From Flavobacterium sp. MedPE-SWcel (lineage in GTDB: Bacteria > Bacteroidota > Bacteroidia > Flavobacteriales > Flavobacteriaceae), in assembly GCA_001874325.1 (NCBI GenBank), contig MPCW01000003.1:62001-126000 (forward strand): a stretch of DNA of 64,000 nt. Reading direction: 5' to 3'. This document shows, one piece after another, positions 1-7,344 of this stretch. The translations under genes were made by a program, and so were the position numbers. The notes below the pieces were generated by a model. That model was not told where the DNA came from, made no database searches, and saw only the letters and a list, made by a program, of their open reading frames with translations. Positions within the stretch are counted from its first letter, which is position 1. Each line of letters opens with the position of its first letter.

Positions 1-1
1 T

Positions 2-595
2 GTTTTAAAGGATTTTGAGCTTAAAGGCAAATGGGGGAGTGATTTTTTTAAAAATGATAATTCTATTGTATTAGAATTAGGTTGTGGTAAAGGAGAGTAC
101 AGTATAGGTTTAGCCGAACGTTATCCTAACAAGAACTTTATTGGTATAGATATTAAAGGAGCACGCTTTTGGCGAGGTGCAAAAACGGCGATAGAAGAAG
201 GTATAACCAATGTAGCTTTTTTACGTACGCAGATAGAGCTGATTGAAAACTTTTTTGAAGAAGGAGAAGTCTCAGAAATATGGATAACTTTTCCTGACCC
301 GCAAATTAAATATAAGCGTACAAAGCACCGTTTGACGAATAGTGATTTTTTACAACGCTATAAAAGAATATTAAAAGCTGATGGTGTAATGAATTTAAAA
401 ACGGATAGCGAGTTTATGCATGGATATACATTAGGGTTGTTACATGGAGAAGGACACGAAGTTTTATATGCAAATCATAATGTATATGTTAACGAAGGAT
501 CTCCAGAAGTTGTTACAACTATACAAACGTTTTACGAAAAACAATATCTAGAAAAACAGAAACCGATTACTTATATACAGTTTAAAATAAAGTAA
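2..595 (+). CDS. trmB: tRNA (guanine-N7-)-methyltransferase TrmB, 5'-truncated by the window edge
   Basis: TrmB transfers a methyl group from S-adenosylmethionine to N7 of G46 in the variable loop of tRNAs. The reading frame is open from base 2 to the stop at 593-595, so the first codons lie outside the window. The visible part has the SAM-binding motif I (LELGCGKGEYSIGLAE) about 23 residues in, an acidic end of strand 2 (FIGIDIKGAR), and the family signature FPDPQ followed by a basic KYKRTKHR stretch that contacts tRNA. An ATG at 332 is internal and is not the start, because motif I lies upstream of it. The gene is followed one base later by the LysE-type gene, so the two are probably co-transcribed. 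Confidence 0.93.
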   Translation, partial: VLKDFELKGKWGSDFFKNDNSIVLELGCGKGEYSIGLAERYPNKNFIGIDIKGARFWRGAKTAIEEGITNVAFLRTQIELIENFFEEGEVSEIWITFPDPQIKYKRTKHRLTNSDFLQRYKRILKADGVMNLKTDSEFMHGYTLGLLHGEGHEVLYANHNVYVNEGSPEVVTTIQTFYEKQYLEKQKPITYIQFKIK

Positions 596-596
596 T

Positions 597-1226
597 ATGG
601 ATGTTGTCTTGCCTGTTGTTTTAGGTTTTGTTTTGGCTATTACTGGTATTATGTTACCAGGGCTTTTAAATATTACTGCTGCGAAGATAAGCCTTCGTGA
701 AGGCAGGCAAAACGCTGTTATTTTTGCGCTAGGTGCTACAAGTGTTATTTTTGTACAAACTTATATAGCGGTTTCTTTTGCGAAATTTATAAATAGCAGA
801 CCAGATATTATACGACTACTTCAAGAAATGGGACTTGCTGTATTTGGGCTTTTAACGCTTTATTTTTTATTTATTGCTAAAAAGCCAAAGTTGAAGAAAG
901 AGAAAACAGAGGTGAGCAGAAAAAGCCGTGGAGGTAAGTTCTTTTTAGGAGCATTACTTTCGGCATTAAACTTTTTCCCAATACCATACTATGTGTTTAT
1001 GAGTGTTACACTCTCTACAAATGGTTATTTCTATTTTACACCACTGTTCATATTCCTTTTTGTTATGGGAGCAGTTTTAGGTTCTTTTCTAGCATTCTAC
1101 CTTTATATTATATCGTTTAAGCGATTTGAGCATAAGGCAGAGTTCTTTATGAAGAATATCAACTATTTTTTAGGAAGTATTACGGGGCTTGTTTCTATAA
1201 TTACACTGATTAAAATTTTAAGATAA
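597..1226 (+). CDS. LysE/RhtB-family amino-acid exporter-like membrane protein
   Basis: A 209-aa very hydrophobic protein with about six predicted membrane segments. The N-terminal LPGLLNITAAKISLREGR stretch corresponds to the proline/glycine-rich motif after helix 1 in LysE-type translocators, which export amino acids or similar small solutes across the inner membrane. A basic cytoplasmic loop (KKPKLKKEKTEVSRKSR) separates the two halves around residues 97-113. Its start lies one base after the trmB stop, which suggests translational coupling. The substrate cannot be told from the sequence. Confidence 0.75.
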   Translation: MDVVLPVVLGFVLAITGIMLPGLLNITAAKISLREGRQNAVIFALGATSVIFVQTYIAVSFAKFINSRPDIIRLLQEMGLAVFGLLTLYFLFIAKKPKLKKEKTEVSRKSRGGKFFLGALLSALNFFPIPYYVFMSVTLSTNGYFYFTPLFIFLFVMGAVLGSFLAFYLYIISFKRFEHKAEFFMKNINYFLGSITGLVSIITLIKILR

Positions 1227-1238
1227 AACTACAATAGA

Positions 1239-1592
1239 GTGTCAGATAAAGATAACTTCTTTAAACGTGTATATAAAGTTGTAAAACTGGTGCCTTATGG
1301 TAAGGTAACATCTTATGGTGCTATTGCAAAGTTTTTAGGAGCAGCTCGTTCGGCACGAATGGTAGGTTGGGCTATGAATGCGAGTCATGGTCTAGATGAT
1401 GTACCTGCACATAGAGTTGTAAATAGAGTAGGGTTATTGAGTGGTAAGCATCATTTTGACGGAATTAACTTAATGCAACAACTGCTAGAAAGTGAAGGGG
1501 TAGAAATTGAAGATAATAAAGTAGTCGATTTTCAAGAACATTTTTGGGATCCGATGGAAAATATAGATGAAGAAAAAAGGGAAGACTATTAA
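1239..1592 (+). CDS. Alkyltransferase-like (ATL) protein, MGMT DNA-binding fold without catalytic cysteine
   Basis: A 117-aa protein of the O6-methylguanine-DNA methyltransferase C-terminal domain fold, with a GTG start 13 bp after the LysE-type gene. The wing and recognition-helix residues are recognisable (VPYGKVTSYGAIAKFLG, then ARSARMVGWAMN carrying the arginine finger). The active-site motif, normally PCHRV, reads PAHRVV here, and the whole protein has no cysteine. By analogy to E. coli YbaZ/Atl (PWHRV) and yeast Atl1, it should bind and flip O6-alkylguanine without repairing it and flag the lesion for nucleotide excision repair. It cannot act as a suicide methyltransferase. The stop codon lies inside a bidirectional terminator shared with aqpZ. 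Confidence 0.85.
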   Translation: MSDKDNFFKRVYKVVKLVPYGKVTSYGAIAKFLGAARSARMVGWAMNASHGLDDVPAHRVVNRVGLLSGKHHFDGINLMQQLLESEGVEIEDNKVVDFQEHFWDPMENIDEEKREDY

Positions 1593-1609
1593 TAGTCTTC
1601 CCTTTTTTC
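1573..1609. terminator. Bidirectional intrinsic terminator between ATL gene and aqpZ
   Basis: A perfect inverted repeat (GGGAAGACTATT / AATAGTCTTCCC) has an A-run before and a T-run after it, so it can stop transcription in both directions. The ATL stop codon lies in the middle of the stem. Confidence 0.9.
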
Positions 1610-1628
1610 TTGCGAGTAGTTTTAATAG

Positions 1629-2333
1629 TTACTCTTCTTTTTTCTGTAATAAGTTTTTATAAACAAAACCAGCAGCTATAGCACCTAAAATAGGAGCAGC
1701 CCAAAATAACCATAATTGCGGTATATACTCTCCGCCTGTAAATAATGCTTGCGATGTTGATCGAGCAGGGTTTACAGATGTATTAGTGATAGGTATGCTT
1801 ATTAAATGTATAAGTGTTAACCCGAGCCCTATTGCTACACCGGCAAAACCAGAATTGGCAAACTTATCTGTAGCGCCAAGAATTATTAAAAGGAAAAACA
1901 TTGTTAATACAAATTCAGCTATAAATGCAGATTGCATAGAGTATCCCATTGGTGATAAGTTATCATACCCATTAGATGCAAATGCACCTGCTTGGGTAGC
2001 ATCAATGGCAAAACCTTCTTTTCCTGAAGCGATTAAATATAATGTTCCTGCGGCTGCAACACCCCCTACTAATTGCGAAATAATATAAGGTACAAGATCT
2101 TTTGCCGGAAATCGTCCTCCTGCCCATAGTCCAAGTGATACAGCGGGGTTAAAGTGACCTCCAGAAATATGTCCTACAGCATAAGCCATTGTTAAAACAG
2201 TAAGACCAAAAGCAAGAGCTACTCCTGCAAAACCAATACCTAAATCGGGTATCCCTGCTGCGTATAGTGCACTACCACAACCGCCAAAAACTAACCAATA
2301 AGTACCGAAAAACTCTGCGAATAATTTTTTCAT
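1629..2333 (-). CDS. aqpZ: Aquaporin Z-type water channel
   Basis: A 234-aa six-helix MIP-family channel of normal AqpZ length. Both pore half-helix motifs are present and canonical: [11 protein letters not shown] in the first half and [13 protein letters not shown] in the second. The short hydrophobic N-terminus ([20 protein letters not shown]) is typical of water-selective AqpZ. NPARS in place of a longer NPARD segment favours water over glycerol. It is monocistronic and convergent with the ATL gene. An apparent promoter on the minus strand lies about 40 bp upstream. Confidence 0.93.
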   Translation of the reverse strand: MKKLFAEFFGTYWLVFGGCGSALYAAGIPDLGIGFAGVALAFGLTVLTMAYAVGHISGGHFNPAVSLGLWAGGRFPAKDLVPYIISQLVGGVAAAGTLYLIASGKEGFAIDATQAGAFASNGYDNLSPMGYSMQSAFIAEFVLTMFFLLIILGATDKFANSGFAGVAIGLGLTLIHLISIPITNTSVNPARSTSQALFTGGEYIPQLWLFWAAPILGAIAAGFVYKNLLQKKEE

Positions 2334-2373
2334 GTTTAATATATTTAGTTGATAATTAATAGTATGATCTATA

Positions 2374-2381
2374 CAAATGTA
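2374..2381 (-). promoter_or_regulatory. Promoter -7 box for aqpZ
   Basis: TACATTTG on the minus strand matches the Bacteroidota TAnnTTTG box and lies 41 bp before the aqpZ start. No clear -33 TTG was seen. Confidence 0.6.
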
Positions 2382-2481
2382 AACTATTTGTTAAAATGAT
2401 TATTAAAAAGGAGCTAAGTTGCTGTTATTCTTGGTGCATTATAAGATGTTTTTAGTTTGTCATAAATTTTTAACACATGCT

Positions 2482-2511
2482 TTATTGTATCAGGTTTTAC
2501 CACTATCTTTG
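2482..2511 (+). promoter_or_regulatory. Promoter for mrp
   Basis: TATCTTTG at 2504-2511 fits TAnnTTTG, with a TTG at 2485-2487 as a possible -33 element. The leader to the mrp start is about 45 nt. Confidence 0.65.
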
Positions 2512-2564
2512 CAAATTATAAGAAGTCTTGTTTTAAAAGGCTGAAACAGAAAGCAATAAACACA

Positions 2565-3692
2565 ATGAAACTAGATAGAACAGAAATTTTAAAAGCACTT
2601 GAAACTATAACATTGGCAGGAGAAGGTCAAAACATGGTAGAAAGTGGTGCAGTACGTAATGTACTTACCTTTGGAGATGAGGTTGTAGTAGAATTAGTAA
2701 TGCACAATCCGGCAATGCATGTTCGTAAGCGTGCAGAAGCTGATATTATAAAAACAATACAAGATAAGGTTGCAAAAGAGGCTAAGGTTAAAGTAAATAT
2801 TAAGCTAGAAACTCCAGAGAAACCAGAGATAAAAGGAAAAGGAATTCCAGGTATAAGCAATGTAATTGCAGTATCATCTGGTAAAGGTGGTGTAGGTAAA
2901 TCTACTATAACAGCAAACCTTGCTGTAGCATTGGCAAAAATGGGCTTTAAAGTTGGAGTATTAGATGCTGATATTTATGGGCCATCTATGCCAATAATGT
3001 TTGATGTAGAACGAGAACGACCAATATCTGTAGAGATAGATGGTAAGTCTAAAATGAAACCAATACTAAGCTACGGAGTACAGCTTTTATCAATAGGTTT
3101 CTTTACATCGCCAGAACAAGCTGTTATATGGAGAGGGCCAATGGCGTCTAAAGCGTTAAACCAAATGATATTTGATGCTGACTGGGGTGAGCTTGACTTT
3201 ATGTTAATCGATTTACCACCAGGAACAGGAGATATTCACCTTTCTATAATGCAATCATTACCTATAACAGGATCTGTAGTAGTAAGTACACCACAAGCAG
3301 TAGCACTTGCTGATGCTAAAAAAGGTGTAGCAATGTTCCGTCAAGATACTATTAATGTACCAGTATTAGGTATTATAGAAAATATGGCCTACTTTACACC
3401 AGATGAATTGCCAGAGAATAAATATTATATCTTTGGTAAAGAAGGTGCTAGAAACTTAGCGGAAGACTTAGATGTACCTTTCCTTGGAGAAGTACCACTA
3501 GTACAAAGTATTAGAGAAGCAGGAGATTATGGTCGTCCGGCAGCATTACAAACGGCAACACCTATAGAAACTGCTTTTGAAGAGTTGGCACGATCTGTAG
3601 TACAAGAAACGGTAGATAGAAATGACAATTTACCACCTACAGAGGCTATCAAAATAACAACAATGGCTGGCTGTTCAGCAGCTAAAAAGTAA
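2565..3692 (+). CDS. mrp: Mrp/ApbC-family Fe-S cluster carrier P-loop ATPase
   Basis: A 375-aa protein with an N-terminal MIP18/DUF59 domain (about 1-90) and a C-terminal MinD-like Mrp ATPase. The deviant Walker A SSGKGGVGKST lies near residues 105-115, switch I DADIYGPSMP near 135, and Walker B LIDLPPGTGD near 220. Mrp proteins carry and transfer Fe-S clusters. Oddly, the CxxC usually found after the IENM motif is absent: the segment reads IENMAYFTPDELPENKYYIFG. The only cysteine in the protein is at about residue 371 in the tail (TTMAGCSAAKK). The NifU-like gene starts 4 bp after the stop, so the two form an Fe-S assembly operon. Confidence 0.92.
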   Translation: MKLDRTEILKALETITLAGEGQNMVESGAVRNVLTFGDEVVVELVMHNPAMHVRKRAEADIIKTIQDKVAKEAKVKVNIKLETPEKPEIKGKGIPGISNVIAVSSGKGGVGKSTITANLAVALAKMGFKVGVLDADIYGPSMPIMFDVERERPISVEIDGKSKMKPILSYGVQLLSIGFFTSPEQAVIWRGPMASKALNQMIFDADWGELDFMLIDLPPGTGDIHLSIMQSLPITGSVVVSTPQAVALADAKKGVAMFRQDTINVPVLGIIENMAYFTPDELPENKYYIFGKEGARNLAEDLDVPFLGEVPLVQSIREAGDYGRPAALQTATPIETAFEELARSVVQETVDRNDNLPPTEAIKITTMAGCSAAKK

Positions 3693-3696
3693 TAGT

Positions 3697-3939
3697 ATGA
3701 CATCAGAAGAAATTAAACTTAATGTAGAGAAAGCACTTGAAGAGATTCGCCCGTTTCTTGAATCTGACGGAGGTAATATTTCTCTTTTAGAAATAGAAGA
3801 AGATAAGCATGTTAAGGTGCGTCTTGAAGGAGCTTGTGTAGGTTGTAGTGTAAATCAAATGACGTTGAAGGCAGGTGTAGAGACTACAATTAAAAAATAC
3901 GTTCCGCAAATAGAAACGGTAGTAAACGTAGCCGAGTAA
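3697..3939 (+). CDS. NifU-like (Nfu) Fe-S scaffold domain protein
   Basis: An 80-aa stand-alone NifU C-terminal domain. Nfu domains hold a [4Fe-4S] cluster between two subunits through a CxxC pair, seen here in GACVGCSVNQMTLK (residues about 46-59). The N-terminal part (VEKALEEIRPFLESDGGNISL) is typical of the family. Its position just after mrp suggests it loads or receives clusters from the Mrp ATPase. There is no HesB/A-type extension as in NfuA. Confidence 0.93.
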   Translation: MTSEEIKLNVEKALEEIRPFLESDGGNISLLEIEEDKHVKVRLEGACVGCSVNQMTLKAGVETTIKKYVPQIETVVNVAE

Positions 3940-3968
3940 ATACAGTAATAAGATAAATATCAGTAAAA

Positions 3969-3976
3969 TACATTTG
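3969..3976 (+). promoter_or_regulatory. Promoter -7 box in the nifU-like / FNR gap
   Basis: TACATTTG lies in the loop of a 9-bp inverted repeat (AAATATCAG 3955-3963 / CTGATATTT 3977-3985) and precedes a terminator-like hairpin, so transcription from it must pass the hairpin to reach the reductase gene. Confidence 0.5.
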
Positions 3977-4002
3977 CTGATATTTGTCATAGGAATAAAG
4001 AG

Positions 4003-4038
4003 CAGTTTTAAGGAAATTTGTCCTTGAAACTGTTTTTT
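4003..4038 (+). terminator. Terminator-type hairpin just before the FNR gene
   Basis: CAGTTTTAAGGA pairs with TCCTTGAAACTG around a 6-nt loop with one mismatch, and six Ts follow. It ends the mrp-nifU unit. Since a promoter box lies upstream, it might also act as an attenuator in the FNR leader. Confidence 0.7.
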
Positions 4039-4052
4039 AACATACAATAAAA

Positions 4053-5105
4053 ATGATTACAACAGATATATTAATAATAGGCGCTGGCCCCACAGGGCTT
4101 TTTGCTGTATTTGAAGCAGGATTATTAAAACTAAAATGTCATATTATAGATGCTTTACCACAGCAAGGTGGGCAGTTGGCAGAATTATATCCTAAAAAAC
4201 CAATATTTGATATACCGGGTTATCCATCAGTAATGGCGGGTGACCTTGTCGGTAACCTGATGGAACAAATAAAACAGTTCCAGCCAGGGTTTACGCTTAA
4301 TGAAAGAGCAGAAACGATAGATAAGCAAGAAGATGGTACTTTTATAGTAACAACTAATAAAGGAACAGAGCATCATGCAAAAGCAGTAGCTATTGCAGGT
4401 GGTTTAGGTAGTTTTGAGCCGCGTAAGCCATTAATAGAAGAAATTGCTTTTTATGAAGATAAAGGGGTAGAGTACTTTGTTAAAGATCCTGAGCTTTTTA
4501 GAGATAAAAAGGTTGTTATAGCAGGAGGTGGAGATTCAGCTTTAGACTGGAGTGTATTTCTTGCAGATGTAGCTTCTGAGGTGACTCTAGTACATAGAAG
4601 AAATGAATTTAGAGGAGCGCTTGACTCTGTAGAAAAAGTACAAGAGCTAAAGCAGTTAGGTAAAATAAACCTAATAACTCCTGCCGAGATAACAGGTATT
4701 AGAGGAACTGAACGTGTTGAAGCATTAGATTTACAGCACGATGGTGGTCATAGAACTATCGAAACAGATTACTTTATACCATTGTTTGGACTTACTCCAA
4801 AACTAGGACCTATTGCAAACTGGGGTCTAGAGATAGAAAAAAATGCTATAAAAGTAAATAATGCACTTGATTATCAAACTAACATCGAGGGTGTATATGC
4901 TATTGGAGATGTTAATACATACCCAGGTAAATTAAAGCTTATTCTGTGTGGTTTTCACGAGGCTACATTAATGTGTCAAAGCGTGTTTAATAAGCTAAAC
5001 CCAGGTAAAAAATATGTGCTTAAATATACTACAGTAAGTGGTGTAGATGGTTTTGATGGTACACGTAAACAAGCAGAGAAGCAAGTAGTAAAAGCAATAG
5101 GGTAA
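4053..5105 (+). CDS. Ferredoxin--NADP(+) reductase, thioredoxin-reductase-like type
   Basis: A 350-aa two-dinucleotide-binding-domain flavoprotein. The FAD site GAGPTGLFAVFEA lies at residues 8-20, and the NADPH site AGGGDSALDW lies near 158-167 followed by VTLVHRR. A C-terminal FAD-contacting GVYAIGDVNTYPG segment lies near 285. There is no CxxC redox pair between the domains, which separates this type-2 FNR from true thioredoxin reductases. It should shuttle electrons between NADPH and the ferredoxin whose gene starts two bases after its stop. The length is typical. Confidence 0.9.
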   Translation: MITTDILIIGAGPTGLFAVFEAGLLKLKCHIIDALPQQGGQLAELYPKKPIFDIPGYPSVMAGDLVGNLMEQIKQFQPGFTLNERAETIDKQEDGTFIVTTNKGTEHHAKAVAIAGGLGSFEPRKPLIEEIAFYEDKGVEYFVKDPELFRDKKVVIAGGGDSALDWSVFLADVASEVTLVHRRNEFRGALDSVEKVQELKQLGKINLITPAEITGIRGTERVEALDLQHDGGHRTIETDYFIPLFGLTPKLGPIANWGLEIEKNAIKVNNALDYQTNIEGVYAIGDVNTYPGKLKLILCGFHEATLMCQSVFNKLNPGKKYVLKYTTVSGVDGFDGTRKQAEKQVVKAIG

Positions 5106-5107
5106 TT

Positions 5108-5440
5108 ATGGCACAAGATATAACTGTAAAAATAACCGATAGAGAAGGGGTATTGCACGAAGTGCAGGCACCTACTGATATGGCTATGAATGTTATGGAG
5201 CTTTGTCGTTCTTATGAAATAGCGCCAGAAGGTACTATAGGTGTTTGTGGTGGTATGGCAATGTGTGCCTCTTGCCAATGCTATGTAACCAGTGGTGTTG
5301 AGTTACCTGAAATGGCAGATGATGAGGAAGCAATGTTATCTGAAGCCTTTCATGTAAAGCCTAATAGTCGTTTAGGGTGTCAAATACCAATAACAGAAGA
5401 ATTAGAAGGACTTGAAATTGAATTAGCTCCTGAGTCATAG
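5108..5440 (+). CDS. [2Fe-2S] ferredoxin, adrenodoxin/Isc type
   Basis: A 110-aa plant/adrenodoxin-type ferredoxin. The cluster ligands are CGGMAMCASC (C-x5-C-x2-C, residues about 47-56) and a fourth Cys in SRLGCQIP near residue 95. The acidic ELPEMADDEEAMLSEA segment is typical of adrenodoxin-like partners. Being translationally coupled to the reductase, it is probably that enzyme's electron partner, supplying Fe-S assembly or monooxygenase reactions. A strong terminator follows. Confidence 0.92.
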   Translation: MAQDITVKITDREGVLHEVQAPTDMAMNVMELCRSYEIAPEGTIGVCGGMAMCASCQCYVTSGVELPEMADDEEAMLSEAFHVKPNSRLGCQIPITEELEGLEIELAPES

Positions 5441-5458
5441 TATTTATGATTATAATAT

Positions 5459-5492
5459 AAAAAAAGCCCCTGTATTTGCAGGGGCTTTTTCT
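5459..5492 (+). terminator. Terminator of the FNR-ferredoxin operon
   Basis: AGCCCCTG / CAGGGGCT stem, with an A-run before and a T-run after. Confidence 0.92.
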
Positions 5493-5561
5493 TTTGTATT
5501 AATGCAGAATACTAAATGACAATTGTATATATCATGTTGAAGTAAATATTCGAATTCATTA

Positions 5562-5569
5562 TATATTTG
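5562..5569 (+). promoter_or_regulatory. Promoter -7 box for the AraC-type gene
   Basis: TATATTTG lies 28 bp before the ATG at 5597. Confidence 0.65.
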
Positions 5570-5596
5570 TATATAAACAATAAGTAATACCCAAAA

Positions 5597-6709
5597 ATGA
5601 ATATTGGAGTGCTAGATTTTTTAATTTTAATTGGAGTTCTACAAGGATTTATCTTTGCAATTACTATTTTGTTTTCGCAATTTTTTAAAAGTAATACTAA
5701 TGTTTATTTAGGGGTTAGTCTCCTAGTAGGAGTTTTTATTAATATTAAATACTGTGCATTAAAATATGGGTGGTATAATGAATATCCATATTATAGGATA
5801 ATAGAAGATATAGAGTTTGTTCTGCTATTCCCTGTATTGTTGTTTATCTATTATTTGAAATTTATAAATCCGAAATTAAAATTAGGTGCAGGATATTTAT
5901 TATTACTGCTACCATTTGTACTCTCTCTTCTATTAAATTTATACATAGGCGGTCATTTTTATTATGATTTATATGATATACCTAATAAAGGTTGGATCTC
6001 GTCTTTTTATAAAATTGAGTACTATTTTGCGATACTATTTAATGTGGTTTTCCTGATTCTAGAATACTTTATTTTATTTAAGAAAAGTACTATGAATACC
6101 CATGTGGTAAATCATGACCCAAAGTGGATTAGGCTTTTTTATGGTTTTCATGTCTTGCTAGTACTTTCTTGGATAGTATTAGAGGTAGTCGATTATCTCT
6201 TTAATAGTGATTATACTTTTGTTTTGTGGTTGTTTTTAAATGCTCTTTTTTATTGGATTGGGTATAAAGGAATTTATAAGTTTCGATTAGCTAGAAATAG
6301 ATATGAGATTAGAAAAGTTGTTGAGAAAGTAAAAGAACCTTTAAAAGGTAGCACTAAAGGAGAAAGTGATAATCCATATTTTCAAAAAATGATACATCTT
6401 TTTGAAGAAGATAAATTGTATAAAAACCCGAAGTTGAGTAGAGGTGATATAGCAAGTGAGGTAGGGATCAGTGTTGGTTATTTTTCGCAAATAATTAGTG
6501 CGGTATCAGAGAAGGGTTTTTCGGATTACTTGAATCATTACAGGGTAGAAGAGGTTAAAAGAATGATGTTAATGGATGAATTTAATGAGTACAATATTTT
6601 GGCAATTGGACTTGAAGCTGGATTCAATTCAAAATCTGCATTTTACACTGGGTTTAAAAAAGAGACTGGATATACCCCATCGGAGTACAAAAAGCTGAAT
6701 AAAAAATAA
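5597..6709 (+). CDS. Membrane-anchored AraC-family transcriptional regulator
   Basis: A 370-aa protein. The N-terminal 230 residues hold about seven hydrophobic segments (an integral membrane sensor region), followed by a charged linker and a C-terminal AraC double helix-turn-helix (about 270-368). The first HTH is seen as SRGDIASEVGISVGYFSQII, and the family end motif as GFNSKSAFYTGFKKETGYTP. Such 7-TM AraC hybrids are common in Bacteroidota and are thought to respond to membrane or external signals. No target gene is evident: the next gene is a lipoprotein on the same strand about 130 bp away. Confidence 0.87.
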   Translation: MNIGVLDFLILIGVLQGFIFAITILFSQFFKSNTNVYLGVSLLVGVFINIKYCALKYGWYNEYPYYRIIEDIEFVLLFPVLLFIYYLKFINPKLKLGAGYLLLLLPFVLSLLLNLYIGGHFYYDLYDIPNKGWISSFYKIEYYFAILFNVVFLILEYFILFKKSTMNTHVVNHDPKWIRLFYGFHVLLVLSWIVLEVVDYLFNSDYTFVLWLFLNALFYWIGYKGIYKFRLARNRYEIRKVVEKVKEPLKGSTKGESDNPYFQKMIHLFEEDKLYKNPKLSRGDIASEVGISVGYFSQIISAVSEKGFSDYLNHYRVEEVKRMMLMDEFNEYNILAIGLEAGFNSKSAFYTGFKKETGYTPSEYKKLNKK

Positions 6710-6835
6710 AATGTTCTAAAAGAGTTGTCCATAATTGTTCAGACTTAACAATCATGAACCTCCATAGCTTAAACCTGAACTAGTTTTGCTTAGAATTTAA
6801 TACTAATGACTTCTTGGAGTCTAAAAAAAAGCAAA

Positions 6836-7246
6836 ATGAAAAAAAGGTTATTACTTCTATTAGTGCTTACCACTTTTAGTTTTACACTTTCGTGTGGTGA
6901 TGATGATGTTCTTAAAAAAATCAACGAGACCTTTATTGTGGGTAAATGGCGATTATCTAATATTGCTATAAATGGGGTAAACGATAATCTAGATGACTGT
7001 CAGCTTTTAAAAACATTAGAATTTAATAATACATCAAGTGAAGTAATTATAACAGTATTTGAAATTAATGCAGATAATGTATGTGAAACAAGCTCTATTG
7101 TAACACACAATTATACGGTTAATAATAGTTCTGTTACGATTGAAGGTGTTGGAAATGCAGAGATTTCTACGCCAAATAATGATACGCTTATACTTCGTTT
7201 TGTAGAAGAATCAAATGTTATTGTAAAAACCTATACAAGGCAGTAA
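6836..7246 (+). CDS. Lipocalin-like lipoprotein
   Basis: A 136-aa lipoprotein. I place the start at the second ATG (6836), because it begins directly with a lysine-rich signal peptide (MKKRLLLLLVLTTFSFTLSC), while the ATG at 6806 would add ten polar residues. The lipobox Cys is followed by GDDD, an acidic pattern linked to surface export of lipoproteins in Bacteroidota. The rest is a beta-rich lipocalin_4-type domain starting IVGKWRLSNIAING and ending in regular strands (TLILRFVEESNVIVKTYTRQ). The ligand is unknown. A shared terminator separates it from the convergent protease gene. Confidence 0.75.
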   Translation: MKKRLLLLLVLTTFSFTLSCGDDDVLKKINETFIVGKWRLSNIAINGVNDNLDDCQLLKTLEFNNTSSEVIITVFEINADNVCETSSIVTHNYTVNNSSVTIEGVGNAEISTPNNDTLILRFVEESNVIVKTYTRQ

Positions 7247-7264
7247 GCTAGCTCGGGTTAATAA

Positions 7265-7304
7265 CAAAAAGCCAGAACAAATTAATGTTCTGGCTTTTTT
7301 TATT
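7265..7304. terminator. Bidirectional terminator, lipocalin gene / M43 protease
   Basis: AAAAAGCCAGAACA / TGTTCTGGCTTTTT stem with A- and T-runs on either side, between two convergent genes. Confidence 0.9.
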
Positions 7305-7344
7305 TTTATGTAAAACCTATTGTTCATTTTAGGTTTTAATTACA

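Noticed and set aside
1786..2088. ORF opposite aqpZ
   Set aside because: Entirely inside the aquaporin gene on the other strand, with no family features.
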